Source of the DNA: Acidipropionibacterium virtanenii
GTDB lineage: Bacteria > Actinomycetota > Actinomycetes > Propionibacteriales > Propionibacteriaceae
Reading direction: 5' to 3'
NCBI RefSeq assembly: GCF_003325455.1
Contig: NZ_CP025198.1
Location: 372,001 to 436,000 of the forward strand
DNA: 64,000 nucleotides
How positions within the stretch are numbered: position 1 is the stretch's first letter; every line of letters begins with the position of its first letter. The notes under the pieces were generated by a model. That model saw only the letters and a program-made list of their open reading frames with translations, did no database searches and was not told where the DNA came from. The translations under genes were made by a program, and so were the position numbers. Of this stretch, positions 44,712 through 53,648 are shown piece by piece.

Positions 44712-45058
44712 GGTCGACCGAGCCGTAGCTGATGAACCTCGACGGGAGCTTCGGCCGGGGCGGCCACCTCCACCGGGCTGTTCGTGGCATGGCGGGGCGG
44801 GGTGCTGGTGGCCCGCAGCTCCGCAGCGATGTTCGCGGCCTGCCGGGAAGGTGGCCGTATCGTCGCCCTTGTCTGATCCGGGGTCGGCCCGGACCGGGGG
44901 CTGTGACGTCACCACTGATGCGGTTTCAGTATTTAGGACGGCATCCCGGAGAACGAACACATCCTCGTCGCTGTCATCGATCCTGGGTAGGCTCCCATCA
45001 CTCTTGCGGAGCCCGGTCCGACGGACCTGACCCCGCCCGGCGAGGAACGGGGACGTCC
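44712..45058. other. Upstream region of the APC transporter, no clear gene
   Basis: About 350 bases. From 44736 to the TGA at 44874 there is an open, startless stretch with coding-like third-position GC (including GGVLVARSS and GGRIVALV), perhaps a gene remnant. I do not recognise it. A promoter for the downstream transporter should lie in the last 150 bases, but no convincing pair of hexamers was found. Confidence 0.35.
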
Positions 45059-46510
45059 ATGACGCAGGTCGAGAAGGGCACCGGTGGGGGAGCCGGCTTC
45101 AAGAAGGCCATCGGCCTGTTCAGCGGGATCAGCCTGATCTGCGGCATGATCATCGGCTCGGGCATCTTCTACTCCGGCTCCTTCGTGCTGGAACGCACCC
45201 ACATGAGCTACGGACTGGCACTGATCTGCTGGTTCATCGGGGGCCTGCTGGCGCTGCTGGGATCGCTGTGCTTCGCCGAGCTGGGGGCGCAGTACCCCGA
45301 GACCGGCGGCGAGGTGGTCTACCTGCGCAAGGCCTACCACCCGTCAGTGGGGTTCTCCTTCGGCTTCACCATGCTCATGGCGGGGATGACGGCGTCCATC
45401 GCGGCGCTGTGCCAGGCCCTGCCGATGGCCGTGAAATCGGTGCTGAACCTGTCCGACGGGCAGGTCAAACTCATCGCCTACGCCCTCATCATCGCCCTGA
45501 CCGCCTACAACATGATGGGCGTCAAGGTCGGTGCGATGGTCGGGAACATCACGATGATCGCCAAGCTCATCCCGCTGGTGCTCATCATCGTGGCCGGCCT
45601 GTTCCTGGGTCACCAGACGCCTCACATGAACCTGGCCCCGGTGGTGGACGGGCTCCCGGCCTCCCCGGTAGCGATCCTGTCGATGATCGGCTTCGGCACC
45701 GTCTCGGTGTTCTGGGCCTACGAGGGCTGGGAGAACCTGGGCACCGTCGCCGGGGAGATGAAGAATCCTCGCAAGGATCTGCCGAAGGCGATGATGATCT
45801 CGGCGGCCATCTGCACGGCCCTGTATCTGCTGTTCAACTTCGCGATCTTCCGGGTGCTGCCGGCCGGCACCATCTCGTCGGCGGTGGCCTCGGGGGATCT
45901 TTACCTGGGGATGCAGACCGCCAAGGTGCTCTTCGGCGCGGCCGGCGGCGTCCTGGTGCTGGTGTGCATGGTGGTGGCGATCTTCTCCTGCCTCAACGCC
46001 GAGATCCTCGCCTTCCCGCGCAACTACTACGCGATGGCCGAGGAGGGCCACTTCTTCAAGATCTTCACCCGGGTGAGCCCGCGCACGGGTGTGCCGACCA
46101 CCGCGATGATCGCCCAGTGCATCGTCGTGATGATCCTCATCACGATGGGCAATCTGGAACAGCTCACCTCGATGACCGTGTTCACCACGATGATCTACAA
46201 CACCCTGACCATCGTCTCGGTGATCGTCAGCCGCAGGAAGTACCCCACCTTGGAGCGTCCCTTCAAGGCGTGGGGGTACCCGGCGATCGTCTTCGTCAAT
46301 GTGGCGATCTATGTGGCCCTGATGGTCAACACCTTCGTCACCGACCCCTTCACCGCGATCGTCGGCGCCCTCATCCCGGTGGTCTCCTTCATCGTCTACT
46401 TCGCCTATGACAAGGCCAAGAAGCACGGCGGGGGAGACGCCGGCGGCGGGAAGGACGCCGTGCCAGCCAGTGTCTCGGACGGCCCGGCCGGAGACCTCGA
46501 CCCGGTCTGA
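45059..46510 (+). CDS. APC-superfamily amino acid transporter (LAT/SteT-like)
   Basis: 483 residues with about 12 membrane helices. The APC signature in helix 1 is IICGMIIGSGIF-like (ICGMIIGSGIFYSGSF), and helix 6 carries FGTVSVFWAYEGWENLG, typical of L-type or SteT amino-acid exchangers. The short Gly/Lys-rich C-terminus (HGGGDAGGGKD) is cytoplasmic. ATG 45059 was chosen because the longer frame from 44732 lacks hydrophobic or conserved sequence. It is followed at 49 bases by an SDR dehydrogenase that may be cotranscribed. Confidence 0.87.
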   Translation: MTQVEKGTGGGAGFKKAIGLFSGISLICGMIIGSGIFYSGSFVLERTHMSYGLALICWFIGGLLALLGSLCFAELGAQYPETGGEVVYLRKAYHPSVGFSFGFTMLMAGMTASIAALCQALPMAVKSVLNLSDGQVKLIAYALIIALTAYNMMGVKVGAMVGNITMIAKLIPLVLIIVAGLFLGHQTPHMNLAPVVDGLPASPVAILSMIGFGTVSVFWAYEGWENLGTVAGEMKNPRKDLPKAMMISAAICTALYLLFNFAIFRVLPAGTISSAVASGDLYLGMQTAKVLFGAAGGVLVLVCMVVAIFSCLNAEILAFPRNYYAMAEEGHFFKIFTRVSPRTGVPTTAMIAQCIVVMILITMGNLEQLTSMTVFTTMIYNTLTIVSVIVSRRKYPTLERPFKAWGYPAIVFVNVAIYVALMVNTFVTDPFTAIVGALIPVVSFIVYFAYDKAKKHGGGDAGGGKDAVPASVSDGPAGDLDPV

Positions 46511-46559
46511 TCGTCTGACCCGCGACGTTCCCGCACCTCCACCCGACAAGGAGACTCCG

Positions 46560-47408
46560 TTGACCGACATCCGACCCACCATCGACACGCCCGCCGCGTC
46601 CGGACCCGTCCCGGCCCCCGGCGTCAACCCCTTCGCACGGCTGGAGGCAGAGGTGGTGCTGGTGACCGGCGGGGCCCAGGGGATCGGGGCCGCGGTGCGC
46701 GACTCCTTCGCCGCGGTCGGGGCGAAGGTGGTGGCCGCCGACCTGTCCTTCAGCGACGAGGGGCCTGCTCGCCACGACGGCGAGGAGTTCTGGCGGGCCC
46801 ACCTGGACGTCACCGACGAGGCCGGGGTGGAGGCCCTGGCCGACGCCGTGGCGGCCGATCCGGGGCTGGGCACCATCGGGGTGCTGGTGAACTGCGCGGG
46901 TTCCTCCACGATGGCGCGGGTGGTCGACACCACGGCGGACCAGTGGGAGTTCAACCTGGGGCTCAACGCGCGCGGGTCCTTCCTGACCGCCCGGGCGGTC
47001 GCCCGGCGTCTGGAGGCCGCCGGAAGGCCCGGGAGGATCATCCTGGTCGCCAGCCAGGCCGGCAAGAACGGCTACCGCGGGATGGGCGCCTATGTCGCCT
47101 CCAAGCACGCCGTGCTCGGCCTCACCAAGACCTTGGCCATCGAGGAGGCGCCCTACGGGATCACCGTCAATGCGGTGTGCCCGGGCATCATCGAGACCGC
47201 GATGAAGTGGCGCGAGCGCGTGGAGGGCGGCGAGCTGCGCGGCATGAGCGCCGCTGACGTCGAGGCCGAGGACAACTCCCAGGTGCCGCTGGGGCGCACC
47301 GGTCAGCCCGCCGACGTCGCCGGGGTCTGCCTCTTCCTGGCCTCCGACCTGGCCTCCTACATGACCGGCCAGGGGATCAATGTCACCGGCGGCATGACGA
47401 TGAACTGA
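46560..47408 (+). CDS. Short-chain dehydrogenase/reductase (SDR), sugar-alcohol/diol type
   Basis: 282 residues. The Rossmann cofactor motif TGGAQGIG is at about residue 38. NCAG follows, then the catalytic serine in ILVASQAG and YVASK with Tyr and Lys, then the closing CPGIIETAM. The pattern resembles classical NAD-dependent sorbitol or acetoin/butanediol dehydrogenases. A 30-residue Pro/Ala-rich N-terminus precedes the fold. The start is TTG 46560 with AAGGAG at good spacing. The longer frame from 46407 overlaps the transporter. The substrate is unknown. Confidence 0.87.
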   Translation: MTDIRPTIDTPAASGPVPAPGVNPFARLEAEVVLVTGGAQGIGAAVRDSFAAVGAKVVAADLSFSDEGPARHDGEEFWRAHLDVTDEAGVEALADAVAADPGLGTIGVLVNCAGSSTMARVVDTTADQWEFNLGLNARGSFLTARAVARRLEAAGRPGRIILVASQAGKNGYRGMGAYVASKHAVLGLTKTLAIEEAPYGITVNAVCPGIIETAMKWRERVEGGELRGMSAADVEAEDNSQVPLGRTGQPADVAGVCLFLASDLASYMTGQGINVTGGMTMN

Positions 47409-47425
47409 TCCGCCCGGCGTGCGGC

Positions 47426-47453
47426 GAATGCAGGGACCGTTTCCTGCATTCGA
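47426..47453. terminator. Hairpin after SDR gene
   Basis: CGAATGCAGG and CCTGCATTCG form a perfect 10-base stem with an 8-base loop, 17 bases past the SDR stop and before the convergent permease gene. Probable terminator. Confidence 0.65.
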
Positions 47454-47501
47454 CGGAGGCGAGGCGTCGGGCCGGAGGGTCGGGACAGGATGAGGGGACG
47501 G

Positions 47502-49067
47502 TCAGCCCTCGGACTCCTCGGCGGCCCGCTCGCGCTCCAGGACCTCCCGAGCCCTGATGCGCTCGGCGTCGAAGTCGATCGCCTCGGCCGTGGCCCGGGT
47601 GCCCCGCAGCGCCCGGTACACGACGATCATGAAGAGGATCCACACGGGCGCCGCGAACAGCGCGATCCGGGTGTCCTCGGACAGCGACAGGGCCACCAGA
47701 ACAGCGACGAAGAAGACGAGGGTCGCCCACGACATCGCCCTCCCGAACGGCATCGGGAAGATGGACTCGTCATGCCTCTCCGGGAACTTCTTGAGGTACC
47801 GCAGATACGCCACCATGATGAGTCCCCAGACCGAGATGTAGAGGACCGATGACACTCCGGCAACCATGCTGAACGCATCCATCACGGAATCTGAGAGCAT
47901 CACGAGAACGATAGCCGGAGAAATACACAGAGCCGTCAGTACAAGAGCATTCCTGGGAACATGGCGGCCGGACAATCCGGCAAAACGCGACGGCGCATTC
48001 TTCTCGCGAGCCATGCCGTACATGATGCGCGAGGTGGAAAACACCCCCGAGTTCGCCGATGATGCTGCTGAGGTGAGCACCACGAAGTTGATGACGTGGA
48101 AGGCGATGAGAATTCCGATGAACCCGAACATCTCGACGAAGGGGCTCTGGTCGGGATCGATGAGATCCCATGGCTGCACGGACATGATGACGCCCAGGGC
48201 GAGGATATAGAAGATCAGGACGCGGGCCGGGATGGAATTGATGGCCTTGGGAAGGTTGTGCTCCGGGTCCTTCGTCTCGGCGGCAGCGGTGCCGGCCATC
48301 TCGATCCCCTGGAAGGAGAAGATGGCGATCTGGAACCCGGCGAGGAAGCCCATGAAGCCGGTCGGGAAGAAGCCGCCGCGATCCCACAGGTGAGTGAAGG
48401 ATGCGGCCGGTGCGCCGGAGACCGGCGGCTGGAAGGCCGTCAGAGCCAGATAGCCGCCGATCAGGATGAGCGCGATGATCGTGACGATCTTGATCATCGC
48501 GAACCAGAACTCGAGTTCCCCGAAGATTCTCACCGCGACCATGTTGAGGCCGGTGAGCAGGAGCACGACGCACAGTGCCGGAATCCACTTCGGCAAAGTG
48601 GGGAACCACAGGGACAGATAGCCGCAGATGGCTGTGGTGTCGGCGATCCCGATGACCACCCAGCACATCCAGTAGGTCCAGCCGATGTAGAAGCCGGCCG
48701 GTTTGCCGACGAGGTCCGTGGTGAAGTCCGCGAAGGACTTGTATGCCAGGTTGGACAGCAGCAGCTCTCCCATGGCTCGCATCACGAAGAACAGGAAGAA
48801 GCCGATCACGAGGTAGACCAGCAGGATGGACGGCCCGGCGAGATGGATCGTCCGTCCGGAACCCAGGAACAGTCCTGTTCCGATGGCCCCGCCGATGGCG
48901 ATCAACTGCAGGTGACGGTTGTGCAGTCCGCGTTCGAGCTGTTGCTCGTCCTCGTGCGGGGTGATCTGCTCGGGCTTCGTGGACGGAGTCTCGTCTTTCA
49001 GGTCGGCGTCACCCGGTGAGGCCGAACTTCGGGCGGACGAGATTCGGTCATCGTTGCTGATGTACAT
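47502..49067 (-). CDS. Amino acid permease, CycA/AAT family (alanine/glycine/serine type)
   Basis: 521 residues, 12 predicted helices. The AAT-family signature is clear: RGLHNRHLQLIAIGGAIGTG just before helix 1, FLGSG, and FVMRAMGELLLSN. A 55-residue polar N-terminal tail precedes it. The start at 49067 has GGAGG nine bases upstream. A longer frame to 49109 lacks that. It is divergent from alanine dehydrogenase. This suggests import of D- or L-alanine, glycine or serine coupled to its breakdown, matching CycA. Related GabP and ProY permeases cannot be excluded on sequence alone. Codon use between about 47870 and 48200 is slightly less GC-rich. Confidence 0.88.
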   Translation of the reverse strand: MYISNDDRISSARSSASPGDADLKDETPSTKPEQITPHEDEQQLERGLHNRHLQLIAIGGAIGTGLFLGSGRTIHLAGPSILLVYLVIGFFLFFVMRAMGELLLSNLAYKSFADFTTDLVGKPAGFYIGWTYWMCWVVIGIADTTAICGYLSLWFPTLPKWIPALCVVLLLTGLNMVAVRIFGELEFWFAMIKIVTIIALILIGGYLALTAFQPPVSGAPAASFTHLWDRGGFFPTGFMGFLAGFQIAIFSFQGIEMAGTAAAETKDPEHNLPKAINSIPARVLIFYILALGVIMSVQPWDLIDPDQSPFVEMFGFIGILIAFHVINFVVLTSAASSANSGVFSTSRIMYGMAREKNAPSRFAGLSGRHVPRNALVLTALCISPAIVLVMLSDSVMDAFSMVAGVSSVLYISVWGLIMVAYLRYLKKFPERHDESIFPMPFGRAMSWATLVFFVAVLVALSLSEDTRIALFAAPVWILFMIVVYRALRGTRATAEAIDFDAERIRAREVLERERAAEESEG

Positions 49068-49487
49068 GCGTATTGCCTCCACGCCTATTTGTGTAAGCAG
49101 ACTACTCACCCGGGCTCGGCCCCCTCTTCGCTGTGATCGACGGTGATCACGTGGTGGGCGCGAGTCGTGTTCTCCACTATACGTCTGTTAGGCGATCTGT
49201 CCAGAGGCCTCTATCCGGACCGTTCTGTCCGGTTTTCCTGGACAGATAAGGCTTCCCTTATCCCGATCCGGTGAGGGGAGAGGCGGGACAGGCCAAACGG
49301 TGACCGACGAAGCGGTGACAGGCGAGGAAGTGACGGTCAAGCTCATGACCGGGCCCCGATTGGCGTTGTCGGAAGCGTGGGTCTATTGTGGTCTGTGAGT
49401 GGTGTGCAACGTAGCGCGGTGCTCAATCGTCGGCCCGGCCGGCGACCGATGGAAAAACTGAATCGCTCATTCAAAGGAGAAGAGCAG
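49068..49487. promoter_or_regulatory. Divergent regulatory region, permease / alanine dehydrogenase
   Basis: 420 bases without a gene. Two symmetric elements stand out: CTGTCCAG and CTGGACAG at 49197-49204 and 49238-49245 (arms 33 bases apart), and ATAAGG-CTTC-CCTTAT at 49246-49261. Both could be regulator sites, for example Lrp/AsnC type as for other ald genes, but that is inference. TTGTCG and TATTGT hexamers near 49367 and 49385 could form a plus-strand promoter. Confidence 0.45.
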
Positions 49488-50618
49488 ATGCACATCGGAA
49501 TCCCGACAGAGATCAAGAACAACGAGTTCCGGGTGGCCATCACCCCCGCCGGCGTCCACGCGCTGGTCGAGCACGGGCACGAGGTGGCCGTCCAGAGCGG
49601 AGCGGGCGTCGGATCGGCCATCAGCGATGCCGAGTACGTCAATGCCGGCGCCACCATGGTCGACGACGTCGACAAGGTGTGGGACGACGCCGAGATGATT
49701 CTGAAGGTCAAGGAGCCCATCTCCGAGGAGTACGGCAGGATGCACGAGGGCCAGACCCTCTTCACCTACCTTCACCTGGCCGCTGACGAGCCTCTTACCA
49801 AGGAACTGCTGGACCGCAAGGTCACGTCCATCGCCTACGAGACCGTCGAGTCCGACACCCACCAGCTGCCGCTGCTGTCCCCGATGTCGGAGATCGCCGG
49901 TCGGCTGGCCACCCAGGTCGGCGCCAACTGCCTCATGCAGCCCAACGGCGGCAACGGCACCCTGCTCGGCGGCGGCTCCGGCGTCCACAAGGGCGAGGTC
50001 ATCGTCCTCGGTGGCGGTGTGGTCGGGTTCTGCGCTGCCAGGGTCGCCCTTGGCATGGGCGCTCGGGTGCGCCTCTACGACGTCAACGAGGAGCGGATGC
50101 GTTACATCGAGGAGGTCACTCAGGGAGCCATCCACACCGAGTTCTCCACCGGGCTGGCCGTCGAGCAGGCCTGCATGGAGTCCGATCTGGTGATCGGCTC
50201 GGTGCTGGTGCCGGGAGCCCGTACGCCCCATCTGGTGACCAATGAGATGGTGGCCAAGATGCGTCCCGGCTCAGTGCTCGTGGATGTGGCCATAGACCAG
50301 GGCGGCTGCTTCGAGGACTCTCATCCGACCACGCATGCCGACCCCACCTTCAAAGTGCACGACTCGATCTTCTACTGCGTGGCCAACATGCCCGGTGCGG
50401 TGCCTCACACCTCCACCCTGGCGCTGACCAACGCGACGATGCGCTACGCAACGCTGCTGGCCGACAAGGGCTGGCAGGGTGCCGTCAACCAGCGTCGCGA
50501 TCTCGCCCGCGGGCTCACCACCCATGACGGGAAGCTGTACTCGATGCCGGTCGGCGACGCGCTGGACATTCCGCACGCCGACATCAACGAGCTGCTGAGC
50601 TACACCCTGGCGGCCTGA
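49488..50618 (+). CDS. ald: Alanine dehydrogenase
   Basis: 376 residues, close to the usual 371. NAD-dependent oxidative deamination of L-alanine to pyruvate and ammonia. Family blocks are intact: MHIGIPTEIKNNEFRVAITP at the start, ILKVKEP with the substrate lysine, LFTYLHLAAD with the catalytic histidine, the nucleotide loop VLGGGVVGFCAARVALGMGA, and DVAIDQGGCFEDSHPTTHAD. ATG 49488 has AAAGGAG upstream. It is divergent from a CycA-like permease, which fits alanine uptake followed by catabolism. Confidence 0.96.
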   Translation: MHIGIPTEIKNNEFRVAITPAGVHALVEHGHEVAVQSGAGVGSAISDAEYVNAGATMVDDVDKVWDDAEMILKVKEPISEEYGRMHEGQTLFTYLHLAADEPLTKELLDRKVTSIAYETVESDTHQLPLLSPMSEIAGRLATQVGANCLMQPNGGNGTLLGGGSGVHKGEVIVLGGGVVGFCAARVALGMGARVRLYDVNEERMRYIEEVTQGAIHTEFSTGLAVEQACMESDLVIGSVLVPGARTPHLVTNEMVAKMRPGSVLVDVAIDQGGCFEDSHPTTHADPTFKVHDSIFYCVANMPGAVPHTSTLALTNATMRYATLLADKGWQGAVNQRRDLARGLTTHDGKLYSMPVGDALDIPHADINELLSYTLAA

Positions 50619-50656
50619 GGTCTCCGGGCCCGGGTTCTCGACGCGGTCGTACCAGA

Positions 50657-50724
50657 CGGATCTCCCGACAGATGGGGCATTCCGGCCCGGATGGGCCGAA
50701 ACACCCCCACTGCCGGGAGATCCG
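50657..50724. repeat. Long imperfect palindrome after ald
   Basis: Arms of about 33 bases with several mismatches. The outer ends CGGATCTCCCG and CGGGAGATCCG are perfect and the centre is GGCCCGGATGGGCC. It lies 38 bases past the ald stop and just before the truncated DUF1697 frame. It resembles the other long palindromes in size and place but not in arm sequence. Confidence 0.65.
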
Positions 50725-50731
50725 CCATGCG

Positions 50732-50956
50732 CTATGCCCGCCAGGAGGTTCGCGTCGTCCGGTGGGCTGAGGCCCGGATCCGCCCGGCGAGTGCGTCCTC
50801 GTCATCCTCCTCGGTGGTGAAGATCGCCTGCCCGCTCTGCAGGTAGGTCGCCACGTCCTGGTGTCCGAGCCTCTCCAGCAGGGCCCGCAGCTCAGCCATC
50901 GGCAGGCGGCCGTGCCCACCGACGTTCACTCCTCGCAAACGGGCCGGGAGACTCAC
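50732..50956 (-). pseudogene. N-terminal fragment of a DUF1697 protein
   Basis: 74 residues. The beginning matches DUF1697 (LRGVNVGGHGRLPMAELRAL, then VATYLQSGQAIF) but the family is normally about 180 residues. After ALAGRIRA the sequence ceases to resemble it and a TAG follows. The truncation point is beside the palindrome at 50657-50724. The GTG start overlaps the upstream GH32-like stop by one base. Probably a remnant. Confidence 0.65.
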
Positions 50957-52554
50957 TACTGCGCGGCCCGCTCCATGGTGTTCGCCCGTACGCGGATGAG
51001 CCGAGCGGCGCCGCCCTCAGCCGACAGTCGCAGCCCGGTCGCCCCGGTCCCGGGGAAGATCGCGGTCGTGACGGCGGTGAGGCCGTCCGCGCTGAACACC
51101 TCCAGCGAGCAGGAGTCGATGAGCACCCTCAGCCAGGCCCGGCGCACCCCGCCGAGGGTCGATTCGGGCCACCGCACCGCCACCGACGCCGAGTCCGCGC
51201 GCACCACTGACTCGGCCGGGACGTCTCGGGTCTGGCAGGGGGTGGCGAAGGACTCGCTGAACTCGGTGGCGCCGCTCTCGGACCGGTCGACGGTCAGGGT
51301 GCGCTCGGCGGGGCGCCAGACGATGTCGGTGTGACGGTCCCCTCCGCAGCAGACCTGAAGAGTCACCGTGTGGGCCCCGTCGAAGGAGGAGGTCTCCAGC
51401 TCGGCCTCGATGTCGACGGCACGGCTGCCGAGGCCGCCGATCGGGTTGAACTCGCAGCCGACCGGCTTGTCCTGGACGGCGGTGGCGCTGGTGTGCAGCC
51501 CGGCCACCTCGGCCGCGGGACGCTGGGTGAGTCGCAGCCCGTCCCGCGTGTTCACCAGGCCGATCTCGCGGGGCGTGCTCAGCGGCCCGGACCAGGTACC
51601 GGTCGGGGTCTGGCCGGCGTAATCCTGGTTCGTCATCCTGGCGATCATCACGCGGCGTCCCTCAGGGGCGTCGTCGCAGGTGGTTGCGGCGCAGAGATCG
51701 CGGCCGGCATCGGCGCGCAGCACGGGGGACGGGCCGGTCATCGGGGTGAAGACCGAGCCGTCCCAGTCGCCGATCACGTAGCGCCAGGCCGATCCGTTGG
51801 TGGCGGGGGCCGAGGCGCTGCTCCACCACAGCACCCACCTGGTGGTGTTGGTGGCCTGGACCCGCATCGGGAAGAAATCGGGATGACGCAGGTCACCGCC
51901 CTCATGCCAGGGCCCGGCGCCGAACCGGTTGCGATCGTGATCGGCCGAAGGGCTCCAGTGGAGCAGGTCGTCAGACCGGTAGAACCTCAGCAGATCGCCG
52001 CGGGCGACGACCATCACCCACTGGTGATGGTTGAGGTCGCGGACCACCCGGGGATCGGTGAACCGCCCTGCGAACCGTCCGTGACACTCCGGGGGATCGA
52101 GCACGGCCCCGTCGTGGACCTGCCAGCTTGCTCCATGGTCGGTGCTGTGGGCCAGACGGATGCCGGCGGCACCGGGATCGGTGAACAGGGCGACCAGGCC
52201 CCGGCGTCCTCCGAACAGCCCCGAGCGGTCGTAGCGGTCGAGGACGACCGATCCGGGGCCCGCCGCCAGACGCTGCTGCGGGCTCCCGGCCAGATCGCTC
52301 CAGCGCATCAGGTCGGTGCTCACCGAGTGCCCCCAGAAGCCGTCGAACTGGGGGAACAGGTGGTACTTATCGCCGATGCGGACCAGGGCGTTGGGGGCCT
52401 GGATCCGCTCGCCGTCGCGCCAGAAGTGGTAGAGCGGCCGGTGGTCGCCGACACGATGCGATGCCCGGGAATCGGTGCCCGGTTCGTGAGCCGCGGACTC
52501 GACGACGGCGCCGTCGAGGCTGCTCGGAACGGGACGGTGGTGGGTGCGCATCAT
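50956..52554 (-). CDS. GH32 homologue lacking the usual catalytic residues
   Basis: 532 residues with the GH32 layout of N-terminal propeller and C-terminal sandwich (SCSLEVFSADGLTAVTTAIF). The opening RPLYHF and the later DKYHLFPQF match the family, but the nucleophile motif WMNDPNG is replaced by RIQAPNA. RDP is FTDP, and the acid/base ECPD-like motif is LRHPDFF. The predicted nucleophile and acid/base are therefore both missing, so it may be a binding protein or a degenerate enzyme. Start 52554 was chosen for the ATG pair behind AGGA. The frame back to 52668 lacks support. It has no signal peptide and no adjacent transporter. Confidence 0.82.
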   Translation of the reverse strand: MMRTHHRPVPSSLDGAVVESAAHEPGTDSRASHRVGDHRPLYHFWRDGERIQAPNALVRIGDKYHLFPQFDGFWGHSVSTDLMRWSDLAGSPQQRLAAGPGSVVLDRYDRSGLFGGRRGLVALFTDPGAAGIRLAHSTDHGASWQVHDGAVLDPPECHGRFAGRFTDPRVVRDLNHHQWVMVVARGDLLRFYRSDDLLHWSPSADHDRNRFGAGPWHEGGDLRHPDFFPMRVQATNTTRWVLWWSSASAPATNGSAWRYVIGDWDGSVFTPMTGPSPVLRADAGRDLCAATTCDDAPEGRRVMIARMTNQDYAGQTPTGTWSGPLSTPREIGLVNTRDGLRLTQRPAAEVAGLHTSATAVQDKPVGCEFNPIGGLGSRAVDIEAELETSSFDGAHTVTLQVCCGGDRHTDIVWRPAERTLTVDRSESGATEFSESFATPCQTRDVPAESVVRADSASVAVRWPESTLGGVRRAWLRVLIDSCSLEVFSADGLTAVTTAIFPGTGATGLRLSAEGGAARLIRVRANTMERAAQ

Positions 52555-52763
52555 GCCTGTGATTCCTGTGGTGAGTGTGATCCGGGATGCGATCTCCGGC
52601 CCGGGGCGGGGGTGCCGGGCCCAGAAGTCACAACCGCTCAATTCTATGATTCGGCCGAAGGGACTCAATATCGGTCAGGGCGATGGCGAGATCGATCAGG
52701 GCCACGCTTCGCCCAGCCTCACCTTCCTGGTGGATTCTGGGAGGGACTGCCACGATCGGAGCC

Positions 52764-53492
52764 ATGGACGTGAACGCGGAGCCTCAACCCCACAAGGGGG
52801 AACCGCACTCCAGGAACACCGGCCAGAAGTTGAACTGGCTGCGCGCCGGAGTGCTGGGAGCCAATGACGGCATCGTGTCGACGGCCGGCGTGGTGATCGG
52901 TGTCGCCGGTGCCACCCCGCACAACGTCACTGCGATCGCCACGGCCGGCATCGCAGCCCTGGTCGCCGGTGCCTTCTCCATGGCCGGTGGGGAGTATGTC
53001 TCGGTGAGCACCCAGCGCGACACCGAGAAGGCGCTCATCGCCCAGGAGAAGTGGGAACTGGAGACGATGCCCGAGCAGGAGCGGGAGGAGCTCGCCGACC
53101 TCTACCGGCAGCGCGGCCTCTCCGATCACCTCTCCCACCAGGTTGCCGACGAGCTGATGGCCAAGGACGCCCTGGCCGCCCACGCGGAGATCGAGCTGGG
53201 CATCGACCCGGACAACTACACCAACCCGTGGGCCGCGGCCGGCTCCTCCTTCGTCTCCTTCACACTCGGGGCGCTCATCCCCCTGGTGATGATCCTGCTG
53301 CCCGTCGGGGTCCACCGGGTGTGGATCGCCGCCGCGGCCGTCGTCCTCGGCCTCTTCCTCACCGGATGGATCAGCGCCACTCTCGGTGGTGCGGCCCGGG
53401 GACGTGCGGTGATCCGCAACGTGGTGATGGGGTCCGCGACCATGGTGGCGACCTACCTCATCGGTCTGGCCTTCGGGACGGCTGTGGCGTGA
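52764..53492 (+). CDS. VIT1/CCC1-family Fe2+/Mn2+ transporter
   Basis: 242 residues. The family signature GANDGIVSTAGVVIGVAGA is in the first helix, and AFSMAGGEYVSVSTQRD follows in the second. The acidic cytoplasmic loop (EKWELETMPEQEREEL) is where VIT proteins bind metal, and three more helices follow. Proton-coupled export or sequestration of ferrous or manganous ions is the family role. ATG 52764 was chosen because upstream codons (from 52683) are not conserved. The gene stands alone. Confidence 0.9.
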   Translation: MDVNAEPQPHKGEPHSRNTGQKLNWLRAGVLGANDGIVSTAGVVIGVAGATPHNVTAIATAGIAALVAGAFSMAGGEYVSVSTQRDTEKALIAQEKWELETMPEQEREELADLYRQRGLSDHLSHQVADELMAKDALAAHAEIELGIDPDNYTNPWAAAGSSFVSFTLGALIPLVMILLPVGVHRVWIAAAAVVLGLFLTGWISATLGGAARGRAVIRNVVMGSATMVATYLIGLAFGTAVA

Positions 53493-53612
53493 CGATGCCG
53501 TGCCCTCGGGGCGCCGCCGGCAGGCCGCGCTGATGCCGGATGGCGCAGCTCCTCCGTCGACCGGTTCTGCGTCTTCTGGGCAGCGTCCCCCTGATCTTGA
53601 GCGGGCGAATCC

Positions 53613-53648
53613 TTGACGTATTCCCATATGGATATATGATCGCTCTCA
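53613..53648 (+). promoter_or_regulatory. Promoter with overlapping ArsR-like operator
   Basis: TTGACG at 53613-53618 and TATGAT at 53635-53640 with 16-base spacing, a near-consensus sigma-70 promoter. The AT-rich symmetric CATATGGATATATG lies between and over the -10 box, typical of ArsR-family sites. The predicted transcript start falls at or next to the ATG at 53648. Confidence 0.65.

Noticed and set aside
44736-44876. Startless coding-like stretch before the APC transporter
   Set aside because: 46 open codons with plausible composition but no start, ribosome site or recognisable homology. It is mentioned only as a possible remnant.
44619-44960. 113-codon minus-strand frame over the copy 3 palindrome
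   Set aside because: It is made largely of the palindrome read through and low-complexity Gly/Arg sequence, with no ribosome site or homology.
18524-50724. CRISPR array formed by the repeated palindromes
   Set aside because: The palindromes are isolated, tens of kilobases apart and unequal. There are no regular spacers and no cas genes.
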